Shown piece after piece: positions 20,329 to 29,612 of a stretch of DNA of 32,500 bases. Location: the NCBI GenBank assembly GCA_019918135.1, contig WBZZ01003303.1, positions 1-32,500 of the forward strand. Direction: 5' to 3'. The DNA comes from Paulinella micropora (lineage: Eukaryota; Cercozoa; Imbricatea; Euglyphida; Paulinellidae). The number at the start of each line of letters is the position of its first letter. Positions within the stretch are counted from its first letter, which is position 1. Position numbers and translations under genes: made by a program. The notes beneath the pieces were generated by a model, which was given only the letters and a program-made list of their open reading frames with translations, ran no database searches and was not told the DNA's origin.

Positions 20329-23300
20329 ACAAATAAACAAATAAACAAATAAACGAATCGTTCTTGCAGTGGTCGCCCGGCCGTAAGCAGCGTGGTGGGA
20401 GGCGTGGCAGCAAAAAGGCTGCTGGACCAGTTTCACGTCGTGTCGATTTCTCTGAAGCTCTAGCTGCCACTGGGTACTGTCATCTCTTGATGTCGTTTTC
20501 TCATGACATTGGCATATTTTGCAGTGACGAGGCAAAGGAGGGTCTTGAGGAGACGAGCGCATCAGCTCCCAGGCAGGAACGGTATTAGTTTTGCAATTTC
20601 TGGTGTTTGCATGATGCGTAATGAGATTGCATTGCAGGGTGATACCAGCAGCACACAGCCCCCCGCCCCCACCACAGCCGGACAGAGATGATGTTTTCGA
20701 AAAGCTCAAGCACTTTAGCGCAATTTCCGCATCGGCCAGGGCTGCTTTGTTGAGATCGGACGAAGTCTTTACACACAATCTGGATGCTCTGCAACTTCCT
20801 GAAGAGGATGAACAGCCAGAGCCGGTGCCACTGTCGGTCCAAAAACCAAAATCATCTCTCTTCGGTGCTTGGAGAGACTCCATTAACAGCAAGTCGATCG
20901 CGGATAAGGCGGGCGACGCCGCGGACGAGAAAGACGGTAAGGGCACGCATACGGAAGATCTTACGGTGAGCGCTAGCACGGCGGACAAGGGTACGGAGGA
21001 CCAAGACGCGATCGATGATGCCGATACCGCCGCCAACCTAAAGCTCATAGCTGAGCAAAAAGCAGCAGATGATGCAGCACGAGCGGCCTGGGAACAAGCG
21101 AAGAAAAATTATAAATTCTGGGAGGTCAGGCCCGCAAAACTGTATTATTATAAATTTCCAGCCGGAATGAGCGCAACCGAACAGGCGCAACAACAGAAAG
21201 GGTACAAACTGTTTTTGTTTTTCTTGCTCTTCACACCCTCCCCGTGTCCCTACTGCAATGATGTCTAGACTTGTGATAGCATACTCTGTGGGCACATCTG
21301 TGGAGTACTTCGCGTGTGTCGACAGCCAGTACTGGAGCAACCTCGGGCTGAACCTGACCGTAATTTCCTGCTTTGATAGCATGCACTGCAGTCCACCCCC
21401 CTCCTACCCGTAGGCAGGTGAATGGGTATTGATAACGATGGTGCCCCCGGCCATATGCCTTGTGCTTGGGTAAGCAATGCTGCACATACAGACATGCAAT
21501 CGCGGTATCTGTTGCTTGCATAGTCCGGGCCGTTGCCTGCAACAGGACCCGCTTGGCAAGTTTATAGTTCTGGCGAATTCCATAAACACGCGATCGTGCT
21601 TGGTCGCGATTGAGACCACTCCCGCTGGAGCCAGCGAACGCACTTTTGCTTTGTCCTTTTTGGTGGAGGCAGACATAGATGCAGTGGCCACGAAGAAAGA
21701 CCAGAGCGAGCACAGAGGCCGTGCCAGAGACAGCTTTCTGCAAGAGTGCGTATATCCCCTACTGGAGCCGCATATTCAAGCAGCGAACGGTCGCTTGCCG
21801 AAAGACGAGTCGCTTCCTCCCATTCCGCGCTATCGCGCCACCGTGGTCGCTCAAACCCCCCCCCCCCAAAGTCAGTGCAGACGCGAAGGCCTCTGCCTCC
21901 AGCACCGCCCTGAGCGCATCCAGCAGTCAGGGGTAAGCAACAGCAGCTTGTCTGTCATTGAAAATGATGCAAAATTTATTATGCGCAGGGATAGTATTGC
22001 GTCCCGCAAGGTCAGGCGCAAGTCGGTATTGCCAAAGGGCGAGGTGCGCGTTGTTGCAATGGATTCGTTCGTTGATCCAGAGGGAAGAGATCCTCTAGAA
22101 GGTTACGGGGTGCAGCTAGTTCCCATCAACGGAGCTCGGTACGGGGACATTGGGCTGCGGGAGGGCGAGGAGCTCGGCGGATTCGGGAGGGAACTGCTGC
22201 TACAATTTTGGGGCGACTGCTATGATGAAAAGGTGGATCCCGCAGGCTTCTCTGCTGTTTTGGCAAGTCCGGGCGACAGCACGCTCAAGATCGGTGGCAA
22301 GCTCTGGTGCTTTACCAAAGCACACCGCAAGGAAGTAGCAGAGGATCGTTCCCAGCCGCCATGCAACGCAGGCGCGCTGATAAACCATGCGCCTGAGGGT
22401 TCAGGTGCAAACTGCACCTGGATTCTGCCGAAAGGCAAGATAAATCAATACCCCATCCTCAAAATGACGGACAACCTCGTGTAAGGCGGTTTTTTTTTAT
22501 TTGACTACGATGGCCAGAAGGGCTCTGTGTATTGGCCCCAGCACGTTGGGGGAGTAACGCCCCGGGACATGCCTCTGGCGGCGGATGCGGACAGGAAGTT
22601 GATTTGGCCTCGCTTCAATAAGCCTTCGCCTGCACCCCAGAACTTCAAGGTAAGAGCCTGCACCCACACAACATAAAACATGCTTGCACTCACAGCTACC
22701 TGCAAAGAAGACTGCAGCTGGTAAAAAAGTTGGAGTCGGTGGCAAGGGTGGCAACCAGACGCACCTGCCAACTTGCCTTTGCCCGACCTGCCCCCTGGGC
22801 ATCAAGAAGCGCGCCAAGGCAAGGGCCAAGCTTGCTGCTGCTAATAATACTGAAGCGCGCGCGCAAGGTAATAAGCTTGCCGTGCACAATCTGATGTGAT
22901 GGGTACCTGGTTTTGATTTAGAGGAAACGGACGGGGAGGATTCGGATGATGAGTCGGAAGATTCGGATGATGAGTCGGAAGATTCACCCTTGCAGTCACC
23001 TAAAAAGAAGAAAGTGAAGCGTAGCACTGCAAAGGAAAGTGGTTCAAAGCGGCCGGACGGGCAGACCCCGATCCAAGGGGGAGGTGATCGTCAGGTATGC
23101 GCCCCAGGCTGTCGATGCCCGCGGTGCCGCCAGTCGCAACGCGTCCCCGGGCATGGAGAAGGTTGCGATTGCACAGGGTGCGTACCACATGGCAAAGGGT
23201 GCAAATGTGAGGAATGTGTACCAGATGCTAAGCATGGCAAAGGGTGCAGATGCAAGGAGAAGTGCGCGCCCCCATCGTCGCCGCCGCAGGTGGTCCCCTT

Positions 23301-23490
23301 TGCAATCCCCCCGTCCTCCCCGCCCGACCAGCATGGCGGATATGGAGGTCAACAGCCTGCGTTGTCACCTGTTTTCCAGCCAGCAGCCGGTGGAGGCCGT
23401 GGAGGCAGCGGCCTTGCGGCGTATCTGGCATACTCACAGCAGCAAGCAACGTCGTATTTGTCACACAGTCAACAGCAAAGTACCTCCTGA
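18841..23490 (+). CDS. B1: multi-exon chromodomain-like / CxC-cluster protein
   Basis: Second gene of the transposon, about 1,030 codons. Proposed exons are 18841-19299, 20370-20473, 20525-20581, 20638-21201, 21269-21359, 21414-21469, 21524-21932, 21989-22478, 22542-22649, 22696-22867 and 22922-23490. Residues 5-50 recall a chromodomain (IIVETIEAYRV, FVQVNNDETWQPL). A basic linker, an acidic/Ala-rich middle and a domain shared with B' follow (GPGRCLQQDPLGKFIVLANS; LLLQFWGDCYDEKVDPAGF). The C-terminus has four CxCxxC-like clusters (23095-23270; CRCPRC, CDCTGC, CKCEEC, CRCKEKC) before a Gln/Ser tail. Splice phases match B'. Exon 7 is one base out of phase at a C-run. A TAA at 22482 is removed if the 22479-22541 intron is real. 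Its role is unknown; chromatin targeting or end binding is plausible. Confidence 0.75.
19322..20220 (+). repeat. ~181-bp satellite in B1 intron 1 (five units)
   Basis: Units begin near 19323, 19511, 19691, 19872 and 20053. Each contains GTAAGTAAGTAAGT, A(AAT)-rich DNA, GAAATGAATGATGAGGCAC, and CATACATACA runs. The Tyr/Cys/Ile-rich minus-strand frames are repeat products. Confidence 0.92.
20233..20352. repeat. (AAAT)n microsatellite
   Basis: About 28 AAAT units, ending in AAAC variants, just before the intron acceptor. Confidence 0.95.
21854..21868 (+). other. C-run causing a frame change in B1 exon 7
   Basis: The frame entering exon 7 and the frame leaving it toward the conserved 21933 donor differ by one base. 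The C-run near 21860 is the likely place. After it the frame giving KVSADAKASASSTALSASSS fits the splice phase. Confidence 0.6.
23095..23270 (+). other. CxCxxC cluster array in B1
   Basis: Four Cys clusters separated by HGxGC-type spacers, likely metal binding. They recall CXC (tesmin/TSO1-like) or metallothionein-like segments without matching either exactly. B' has a related array (CRECRGCGLGCKCPHC, CECGRSTC). Confidence 0.7.
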
Positions 23491-23554
23491 ATTACATGGC
23501 AGGGGGTAACTCTCGGCTTGAGTAGACCGTTAGCGCGTACAAGGTAGCATACTC

Positions 23555-23587
23555 GCCTCCGGTGGCGCCACAAGTGCCACCGGAGGC
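23555..23587 (-). repeat. Subterminal hairpin R1
   Basis: Perfect 12-bp arms GCCTCCGGTGGC / GCCACCGGAGGC. Read on the minus strand the core is GGTGGCACTTGTGGCGCCAC, so it is inverted relative to L1-L3. Confidence 0.92.
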
Positions 23588-23738
23588 AGGAGAGAGCATT
23601 AACTTTCATTTTCTCTCTTGACTTTACTGTTTATGATTGATTTTGTTGTGTAATTTGTGTTGTACCGCGCTAGGATTCGGACTTGCCCTCCTGACGTAGG
23701 TATCACGGGTGGGGTGGCGCGGTAGCCTGCGTGCGCAG

Positions 23739-23765
23739 TCCGGTGGCGCTCCAAGTGCCACCGGA
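23739..23765 (-). repeat. Subterminal hairpin R2
   Basis: Arms TCCGGTGGC / GCCACCGGA. On the minus strand the core begins GGTGGCACTTGGAGCGCC, the L1 pattern inverted. Confidence 0.9.
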
Positions 23766-24061
23766 GGCGGAAAATCAAAGACAATTTATAATTTGCTTTC
23801 TTTTTTCAGCTTTGCGTCGTTTTGTTACTTAATTCGTGGCTACACAGCCTGGGGAAGCGGACTTTACCGTCAGGCACATAGCAGTCTGGAATGTGTAGTA
23901 CACTATATTTAAGTAGTCAAAATGCATTATTATATTAATATAAACTAATAAAAGTTGTTTTTGCTATTTACTAAGACTTTTAATAACATAAAAAGCATGC
24001 CGGTAGTGACTACGCAAATTTGTGCAATCCTTACGACCTACGACCTTCCGGCCCTTCGTAT

Positions 24062-24073
24062 CAGGAAGAGGAT
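24062..24073 (-). repeat. Terminal inverted repeat, right
   Basis: CAGGAAGAGGAT, exact reverse complement of 14507-14518. Confidence 0.9.
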
Positions 24074-24077
24074 CATG
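24074..24077. other. CATG target-site duplication, right copy
   Basis: CATG directly after the right terminal repeat, continuing into satellite (CGCCACCCCCACC). Confidence 0.85.
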
Positions 24078-24645
24078 CGCCACCCCCACCCCCCCCCGCA
24101 TATGCGCACACTGTCCGAATAAGTCATGGTTTGTGGGAACGAGGAGGATTTGAGAGTTCATATTTGCAGGGTAGCTAGCCCCAGGCTCGATGTTGATGCT
24201 GATATAATTGTGGTGGAATTCACACAAATATTTGTCTTAGGCGAGTGTCACAAACATGCACCACCCCCCCCCCCCCGCATATGCGCACCCCTGTCGGAAC
24301 AAGTCATGGTTTGTGGGAACGAGGATTTGGGAGCTCATATTTGCAGGGTAGCTAGCCCCAGGCTCAATGTTGATGCTGATATAAGTGTTTTGGAATTCAC
24401 ACAAATATTTATCTTAGGCGAGTGTCACAAACATGCGGCACCCCCCCCCCCGGCATATGCGCACCCCTGTCGGAACAAGTCATGGTTTGTGGGAACGAGG
24501 AGGATTTTGGAGCTCATATTTGCAGGGTAGCTAGCCACAGTCTCGATGTTGATGCTGATACAAGTGTTTTGGAAAGCACGCAAATATTTACCTTAGGCGA
24601 GTGTCACAAACATGCACCACCCAAACCCCCCCCCCCCAAGTAACA
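24078..24645 (+). repeat. 178-bp satellite array in the A' intron, right part
   Basis: Three further units, with TTGTGGGAAC at 24131, 24311 and 24487 (spacing 180 and 176). Each unit runs from a C-run and GCATATGCGCAC through GCAGGGTAGCTAGCC to GGCGAGTGTCACAAACATG. C-run lengths vary. Frames such as 24126-24530 are repeat products. Confidence 0.93.
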
Positions 24646-24686
24646 ATGCAAGCAGCGAAGCAACATCAACCATTCCAATGAAACTC

Positions 24687-25964
24687 ACGACGAAAAATGA
24701 ATCATCTGCGCTGGGTTTCGTACTGTCGAAAATGGCGCTCGCACTTTCTAATATTCTCGTTGAGCGTTTGAAGCTTCTTGTTAGTAAGATCACGCTTCTT
24801 GGGGTTTTTGGCAAGCTTATCAAGCTCCCTGTCGCGCTCGAGCTTCTACTTATCGTAGTTATCATGCCATTTGCAGGGCACGGTCTTAGTGATGCAGCGG
24901 AAAGAGACTTTCTCATCATCCAAGAGCTTTGTGAGAGTTTTGCGAGTTCGTGGCTTATAGAAATGCCGGCAGCCTGCGGAGCATTTTCCTCCGCAGATGT
25001 ATGCAGCCGAATTATCAGTAACCCACTGCGTGCCTCGCAAATCTACGACAAGTTTCTCAATACTGCCCGATGCAATCACCATTTGCTCAAATATTGTCGG
25101 GAAAGCTTTGTCGCGGTAATTGTCATGGAAGCTGTCGAGAGTCCCGTACCAGTATAGCGTTGTGCGACCTGACTTGGCGCCCATCATCTCTAAAATCACC
25201 TTCTTGGTGGTGAGCTTTTCCAACTGGGAGATGCCCTCGCGCTGTTCATCCCTGGTTCGCTGTGCGAAAATATCGATGGGCACAACGTCACACTTAGCTT
25301 TCCTCTCGGCCAACTGCTTCTCGACCTTTGCAGCTTTGTTAGCGTAAGCCCAGCTAATGCATGTGAAATAGTCGTTCCACTCCTGGGTGGTCATCCTTCC
25401 TCTCAGATTGCCTACGATTGCTTGTTTGTGAGCGGCCCGAGCCGGCATCTCTTGCAGCACCTCCTTTATTGCACTAGCGGCCGCAGCCTGTGCCTTATTC
25501 TTGCGTAGCAGGGCGCTAGTCTCAGGATACATCCTCTCCCCCGCACTGGAAAGAAGCATGTCCTGCAATGCCCTGTCATCAGGATATTTTTGAGATACCT
25601 GCTTGGATGTTTGTTTATTGGACTGATATTTCCTACTTTTCTCCAGCCTTTTGCGGTGCTTGGGGTCGACAGAAGTCAAATCCACGCGCGGAACGCGCGA
25701 ATCTCGCTTTCGTTTTCTGTTAGGCTCTGTCTCACTGCTGTGAGGTTCAGTCTCGAGGACAGATTTGCGTTTTGATGCAAAAAAATCATCGTGAGCGTTG
25801 TTTCCGTTCGCCTCTTGCTTCCCAGACCGGTGGTCGTGGCTTGAGTTGAGAGTTTGCGGACTTAATGCAGGAAAAGGATCGGAAACCACAGAACCGTCGG
25901 TATCCTTGCGCAAATCTGGAGGTTGACGCACTTGCTGTTGTGGGACATGGACCAGCCACGACAT
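24687..25964 (-). pseudogene. A' transposase, 5' half
   Basis: N-terminal half of the outer transposase, homologous to A1 throughout. It has a polar, basic N-terminus with a likely nuclear signal (NRKRKRDSR), then HRKRLEKSRKYQ, LLSSAGERMYPE, AAHKQAIVGNLRGRMTTQEW, TLYWYGTLDSFHD and the Cys/His cluster CGGKCSAGCRHFYKPR with FRCITKTVPCKWHDNYDK. A TAG at 24846 follows, but the frame continues (ENIRKCERHFRQYETQR) to the exon border at about 24687. The donor there reads AG/ATGATT, lacking GT. An ATG at 25964 is the natural start, and 376 bp separate it from B'. The 3' half resumes at 14370. Confidence 0.8.
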
Positions 25965-26340
25965 CGTTTACATCCAAGAAAAAAAAAGCACTGTTCCATG
26001 TCACAGTACACACCGATTGCCTAACAGACCTCCATGTCGGAGCAACGTTTGCTGGCTGTAACAAATAAAAAATGACAGAAAAAAAAATGGAGTCGACAGA
26101 TCGCAAGGAAATGCATCTACCTTTGCCTCCGCAGCGAGCACGTTGCCCGTGCGTGGCTCACCCGACCAAAACAATCAAAACGCAGCCAAGATGGTTTGAG
26201 AGGACGTTCGTTAGGAATGAAATGATACCCCCAAAATCTGCCAACCGTCGGGGGAAATAGGCATTTCTCCATCCTTTTTTGAAGTCAAAAGATCAAGCTT
26301 TGCATCTTTCAAGTTTGCCCGTAGGACATCAACCATACGC
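25965..26340. promoter_or_regulatory. Divergent intergenic region between A' and B'
   Basis: 376 bp between the A' ATG (25964, minus) and the B' ATG (26341, plus), the same head-to-head layout as A1/B1. Probable shared promoter; no specific motif is evident. Confidence 0.5.
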
Positions 26341-26825
26341 ATGTCAGGGAAGAAAACTGTAGTTGAAAGCATTCAGCAGTTGCGAGTGGACAAGTCTGAA
26401 GATGAAGCAAAGGCTTTCTGCAAGTCAACGGCAGCAAAGAGTGGGTCCCGTTTGCCAATGTTGAGATTCCACCTGCAACGAGGGCGTGTTATTGCAACCT
26501 TCCTCACAACAGTTACACGTGGAGCCATTTGTCTGATAACATTGTCTATGTTTACAAGGGAAAAGGGGGCGACAAAGCAAAAAAGGTGGTGTACTCGCGT
26601 GAGGAGAAGGGTTCTTCGACCCAACCCGCGTAGACACATCTGAATCAGATGGCAGGAAGAGTAGCAGAAAAAGGCAAACAACACCTCATTTCGACCCCTC
26701 TGCATCTGAACAGCCATCCAAGCGTACAAATAAGCAAGGGTCGTCTGATTCTAAGCATACAAACGAAGGCAAACCATCTTCGAAGCGGTGCGTTTGCATT
26801 ATTCATGACATTAGCTGAGTGTATT

Positions 26826-27650
26826 GAATGCTACTCATTGTGTGTTTTGTGTGGTTCAAACTTGCAAAACCTGAAGTGGACGTGAGGAATCGAACGGGTA
26901 AGACGTTTGCGCCGTGCTGAGCTTTGTCAGTATGTGTGATTTAAATTCAGTGAACGGACATCCGCTGGCGATTGACTCCCTCCCTCTAAGGTTCGACCAT
27001 CTCAATCGTTAACGCTTACTCTACTATTTTTAATTATTTCTTCTGTGAATCATTGTTTGAGGCTGCTGATGCGACTGCTGAGTTACCTAAACGCAAAGGG
27101 AAAGACAAGGAAAAGTCTGCATCTCAGAAGCGGTGAGTTTGCCCTCATCTAAGTGCATTGAATGCTACTCATTGTATGTTTTGCGTTGTTCAAACTTGCA
27201 TAGCACTACTTTGAAAGAACCGCCCAATCCAAAGGGCGGTGAGGAATCGAACGGGTAAGACGTTTGCGCCGTGCTGAGCTTTGTCAGTATGTGTGATTTA
27301 GTGAACGGACATCCGCTGGCGATTGACTCCCTCCCTCTAAGGTTCGACCAACTCAATCGTTAACGCTTACTCTACTATTTTTAATTATTTCTTCTGTGAA
27401 TCATTGTTTGAGGCTGCTGATGCGACTGCTAAGTTACCTAAACGCACAGGGAAAGACAAGGAAAAGTCTGCATCTCAGAAGCGGTGAGTTTTCCCTCATC
27501 TAAGTGCATTGAATGCTACTCATTGTGTGTTTTGCGTTGTTCAAACTTGCATAGCGCTACCTTGAAAGAACCGCCCAATCCAAAGGGCGGTGAGGAATCA
27601 AACGGGTAAGACGTTTGCGCCGTGCTGGATTTTTGTCCGTGTGTGTGTGA
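26826..27650 (+). repeat. Tandem duplication of an exon-intron block in B'
   Basis: A unit starting GAATGCTACTCATTGT recurs at 26826, 27160 and 27511 (spacing 334 and 351), the last copy partial. Each complete unit carries two exon-like parts with GT-AG borders: ELPKRKGKDKEKSASQK (71 nt, for example 27062-27132) and LKEPPNPKGGEESNG (51 nt, for example 27204-27254). The first unit lacks most of the second part. Confidence 0.85.
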
Positions 27651-27796
27651 TTTAGCGAATGGGACAACGTACAGTTCCCACAACCCACGCGAACAGGTGA
27701 TAACATTGCAACAGCTAGCTCAGCTAGCAAAAGTGTCGGAGGCCGCAAGGGATGCCATTACAAGTAGCGCAGGCGTGCATGGTTTAAACGGCGAAG

Positions 27797-28246
27797 GTAG
27801 CTTTCAACTCTTACTAATTATAAACCACAGACCCGCCTAGGGGGGGGGTGCATGTTTGTGACACTGGCTTAAGTCCAAAACACTTCTATCAGCATCAACA
27901 TTGAGCCTGGGGCTAGCTACCCTGCAAATATGAGCTCCAAATCCTCCTCGTTCCCACAAACCATGACTTGTTCCGACAGGGGTGCGCATATGCGGGGGGG
28001 GGGGGGGGTGGTACATGTTTGTGACACTCGCCTAAGACAAATATTTGTGTGAATTCCACAACAATTATATAAGCATCAACATTTAGCCTGGGGCTAGCTA
28101 CCCTGCAAATATGAGCTCCCAAATCCTCGTTCCCACAAACCATGACTTGTTCCGACAGGGGTGCGCATATGCGAGGGGGGGGGGGGGGCGGGGGAGTTGG
28201 TGGTGTATGTTTGTAACACTCGCATAAGGTAAATATTTACTGTTAG
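27797..28246 (+). other. B' intron filled by the 178-bp satellite
   Basis: Donor GGCGAAG/GTAGCT, acceptor TACTGTTAG/ATGATC; the phase is kept (GE then DDQEED). The corresponding place in B1 has no intron. Confidence 0.7.
27841..28230 (-). repeat. 178-bp satellite inside a B' intron
   Basis: About two and a third units of the same satellite as in A', inverted on the plus strand (GTTCCCACAA at 27950 and 28129). Relative to transcription it has the same orientation in both genes. Confidence 0.92.
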
Positions 28247-28263
28247 ATGATCAGGAGGAGGAT

Positions 28264-28593
28264 GCTGGCGCCGCCGCAAAGGCTGCTGGGACGGGGGGCA
28301 AAGACCAGGGCAATGCTGGCGCTGCCGCTGGGACGGGGGGCAAAGACAAGGGGAATGCTGGCGACGCCGCAAGCTTTGCTGGGACGGGGGGCAACGACAA
28401 GGGCAATGCTGGCGCTGCCGCTGGGACGGGGGGCAAAGACAAGGGGAATGCTGGCGACGCCGCAAAGGCTGCTGGGACGGGGGCAAAAGACCAGGGAAAT
28501 GCTGGCGCTGCCGCTGGGACGGGGGGCAAAGACAAGGGGAATGCTGGCGACGCCGCAAGCTTTGCTTGCTCGGGGGGCAAAGACAAGGGAAAT
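28264..28593 (+). repeat. Alternating 17/14-residue protein repeat in B'
   Basis: Seven in-frame units in the exon starting 28247: AGDAASFAGTGGNDKGN-type (51 nt) alternating with AGAAAGTGGKDKGN (42 nt). Gly/Ala/Lys-rich and probably disordered. The Pro/Leu frames on the other strand and the Arg/Met frame from the ATG at 28247 are shadows. Confidence 0.85.
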
Positions 28594-29577
28594 GCTCACG
28601 CTGACAAGCCCGAGAACAAATATGGAAAGCAGAAGCAGGGGAATGATGGCGCCGCCGCAAGTAGTGGTTACCCTTCCCAGGATAAACAGGGGTTGTTGCA
28701 AATATACTTGGATCTCAGGCTCACATTCGACAGCACAAGCTCGGAGATCGCGTGGGTTTCGGTTTCGGTCCCGCCAACCGATAGCTTTGGCTACAGGTTT
28801 CCCAAGGATGCGTCTCAAGACGATGCAGAGGAAGGGATGCGCGGGTATGAACATTTTGTCTGAGTCTTTAATATGGACTGTTTTGGCGTAGGGTGTTGAT
28901 TGTGCATGTCTCATCGAGGGATGCGGACGATGTTCCTGAGTATTTTGCTCTGCTGGACAGCCAGTTTTGTAAAAAACTCGACAAAAACCTGCAGGTACCC
29001 ACACGGTTGCTATATTGATCAGCGTGCACTTCATCATTAATGAGTCATATTATTATGACTCCAGACCGGTGACCGTTTGTGCTTTTTTGGCGGCCCACAA
29101 GAAGGAATGCTCCTGGTGGGGTAATCATAATATGATTCTCTTTGTCATATAAGCATTCTGACATGTGACAACAAACACTAGGCCCGGCGTCTTTTTGCGA
29201 GCGGTGCGTGACGACAACTTGGTATGGAAGTTTGAAGTTGTGGAGTATGCGCTGCTGGTAGCGAGGGAAGTTGAAAAGAAGGTTCCGGATTCCCCGCGTC
29301 GCTTCAAGCTTGAGTTTGCCAAGTACAACGATGTTGACCCAGTGGCGACAAAGCGGCTTCAAGAGTCTGGTGAGTTTGATGGTGCCCTTACCAAGTGCTT
29401 CAAAAGCCAGGTTCTGGGCCCTTTGGTGTTGGCACATCGCCCTAGGCAGGATTTCTTTCATTTCTGGGAAAAAGAGGAGCCGATTCCGTACATTAGTACG
29501 TACGATCGCGCAGCTGAACCCAAAGCCTCAGTCAGAGGCAGGGCTGATGATATGGAAATAGTCCTGGGGTACGCTTA

Positions 29578-29579
<2 letters not shown>

Positions 29580-29609
<30 letters not shown>
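29580..29609 (+). repeat. T30 run at the 5' part of a B' intron
   Basis: Thirty T inside the intron 29569-29634. Confidence 0.95.

Positions 29610-29612
<3 letters not shown>

Larger units (their letters stand above)
19300..20369 (+). other. B1 intron 1, expanded by tandem repeats
   Basis: Donor AGAAG/GTTTGC, acceptor TTCTTGCAG/TGG. At 1,070 nt it is some twenty times longer than the other B1 introns (46-67 nt), because of the repeats listed separately. Confidence 0.65.
23491..24061. other. Right subterminal region of the inner transposon
   Basis: No gene. Contains two hairpins (R1, R2), A/T-rich DNA, and TACGACC twice in tandem (24032-24045), the reverse complement of the GGTCGTA seen at the left end. 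The B1 3' UTR must lie here. Confidence 0.7.
14507..24073. mobile_element. Inner two-gene DNA transposon (9,567 bp)
   Basis: Bounded by perfect 12-bp inverted repeats ATCCTCTTCCTG and flanked by CATG on both sides. Both ends carry GGTCGTA about 25-42 bases in, then TTTGCGTA, and further in GC-rich hairpins in opposite orientation. It carries divergent genes A1 (transposase-like, minus) and B1 (plus). It lies in the satellite that fills an intron of A'. A1 contains a stop codon and frameshifts, so this copy may not be autonomous now, while B1 is almost intact. I do not recognise it as a named superfamily. Confidence 0.88.

Noticed and set aside
19310..20470. Several minus-strand frames rich in Tyr, Cys, Ile and Leu
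   Set aside because: They are translations of the 181-bp satellite and the (AAAT)n run inside B1 intron 1.
14503..24077. CATG counted as part of a 16-bp terminal inverted repeat
   Set aside because: CATG is its own reverse complement, so this reading is possible, but unoccupied satellite units contain one CATG at the same place, which favours a target duplication.
24074..24645. Regularly spaced repeats that might suggest a CRISPR array
   Set aside because: Units of 178 bp are contiguous and nearly identical with no unique spacers, and the context is a eukaryotic intron.
28094..29037. Long minus-strand Pro/Ser/Ala frames and the plus-strand frame from the ATG at 28247
   Set aside because: Shadows of the in-frame Gly/Ala repeat exon of B'; the splice phase and homology to B1 select the other frame.
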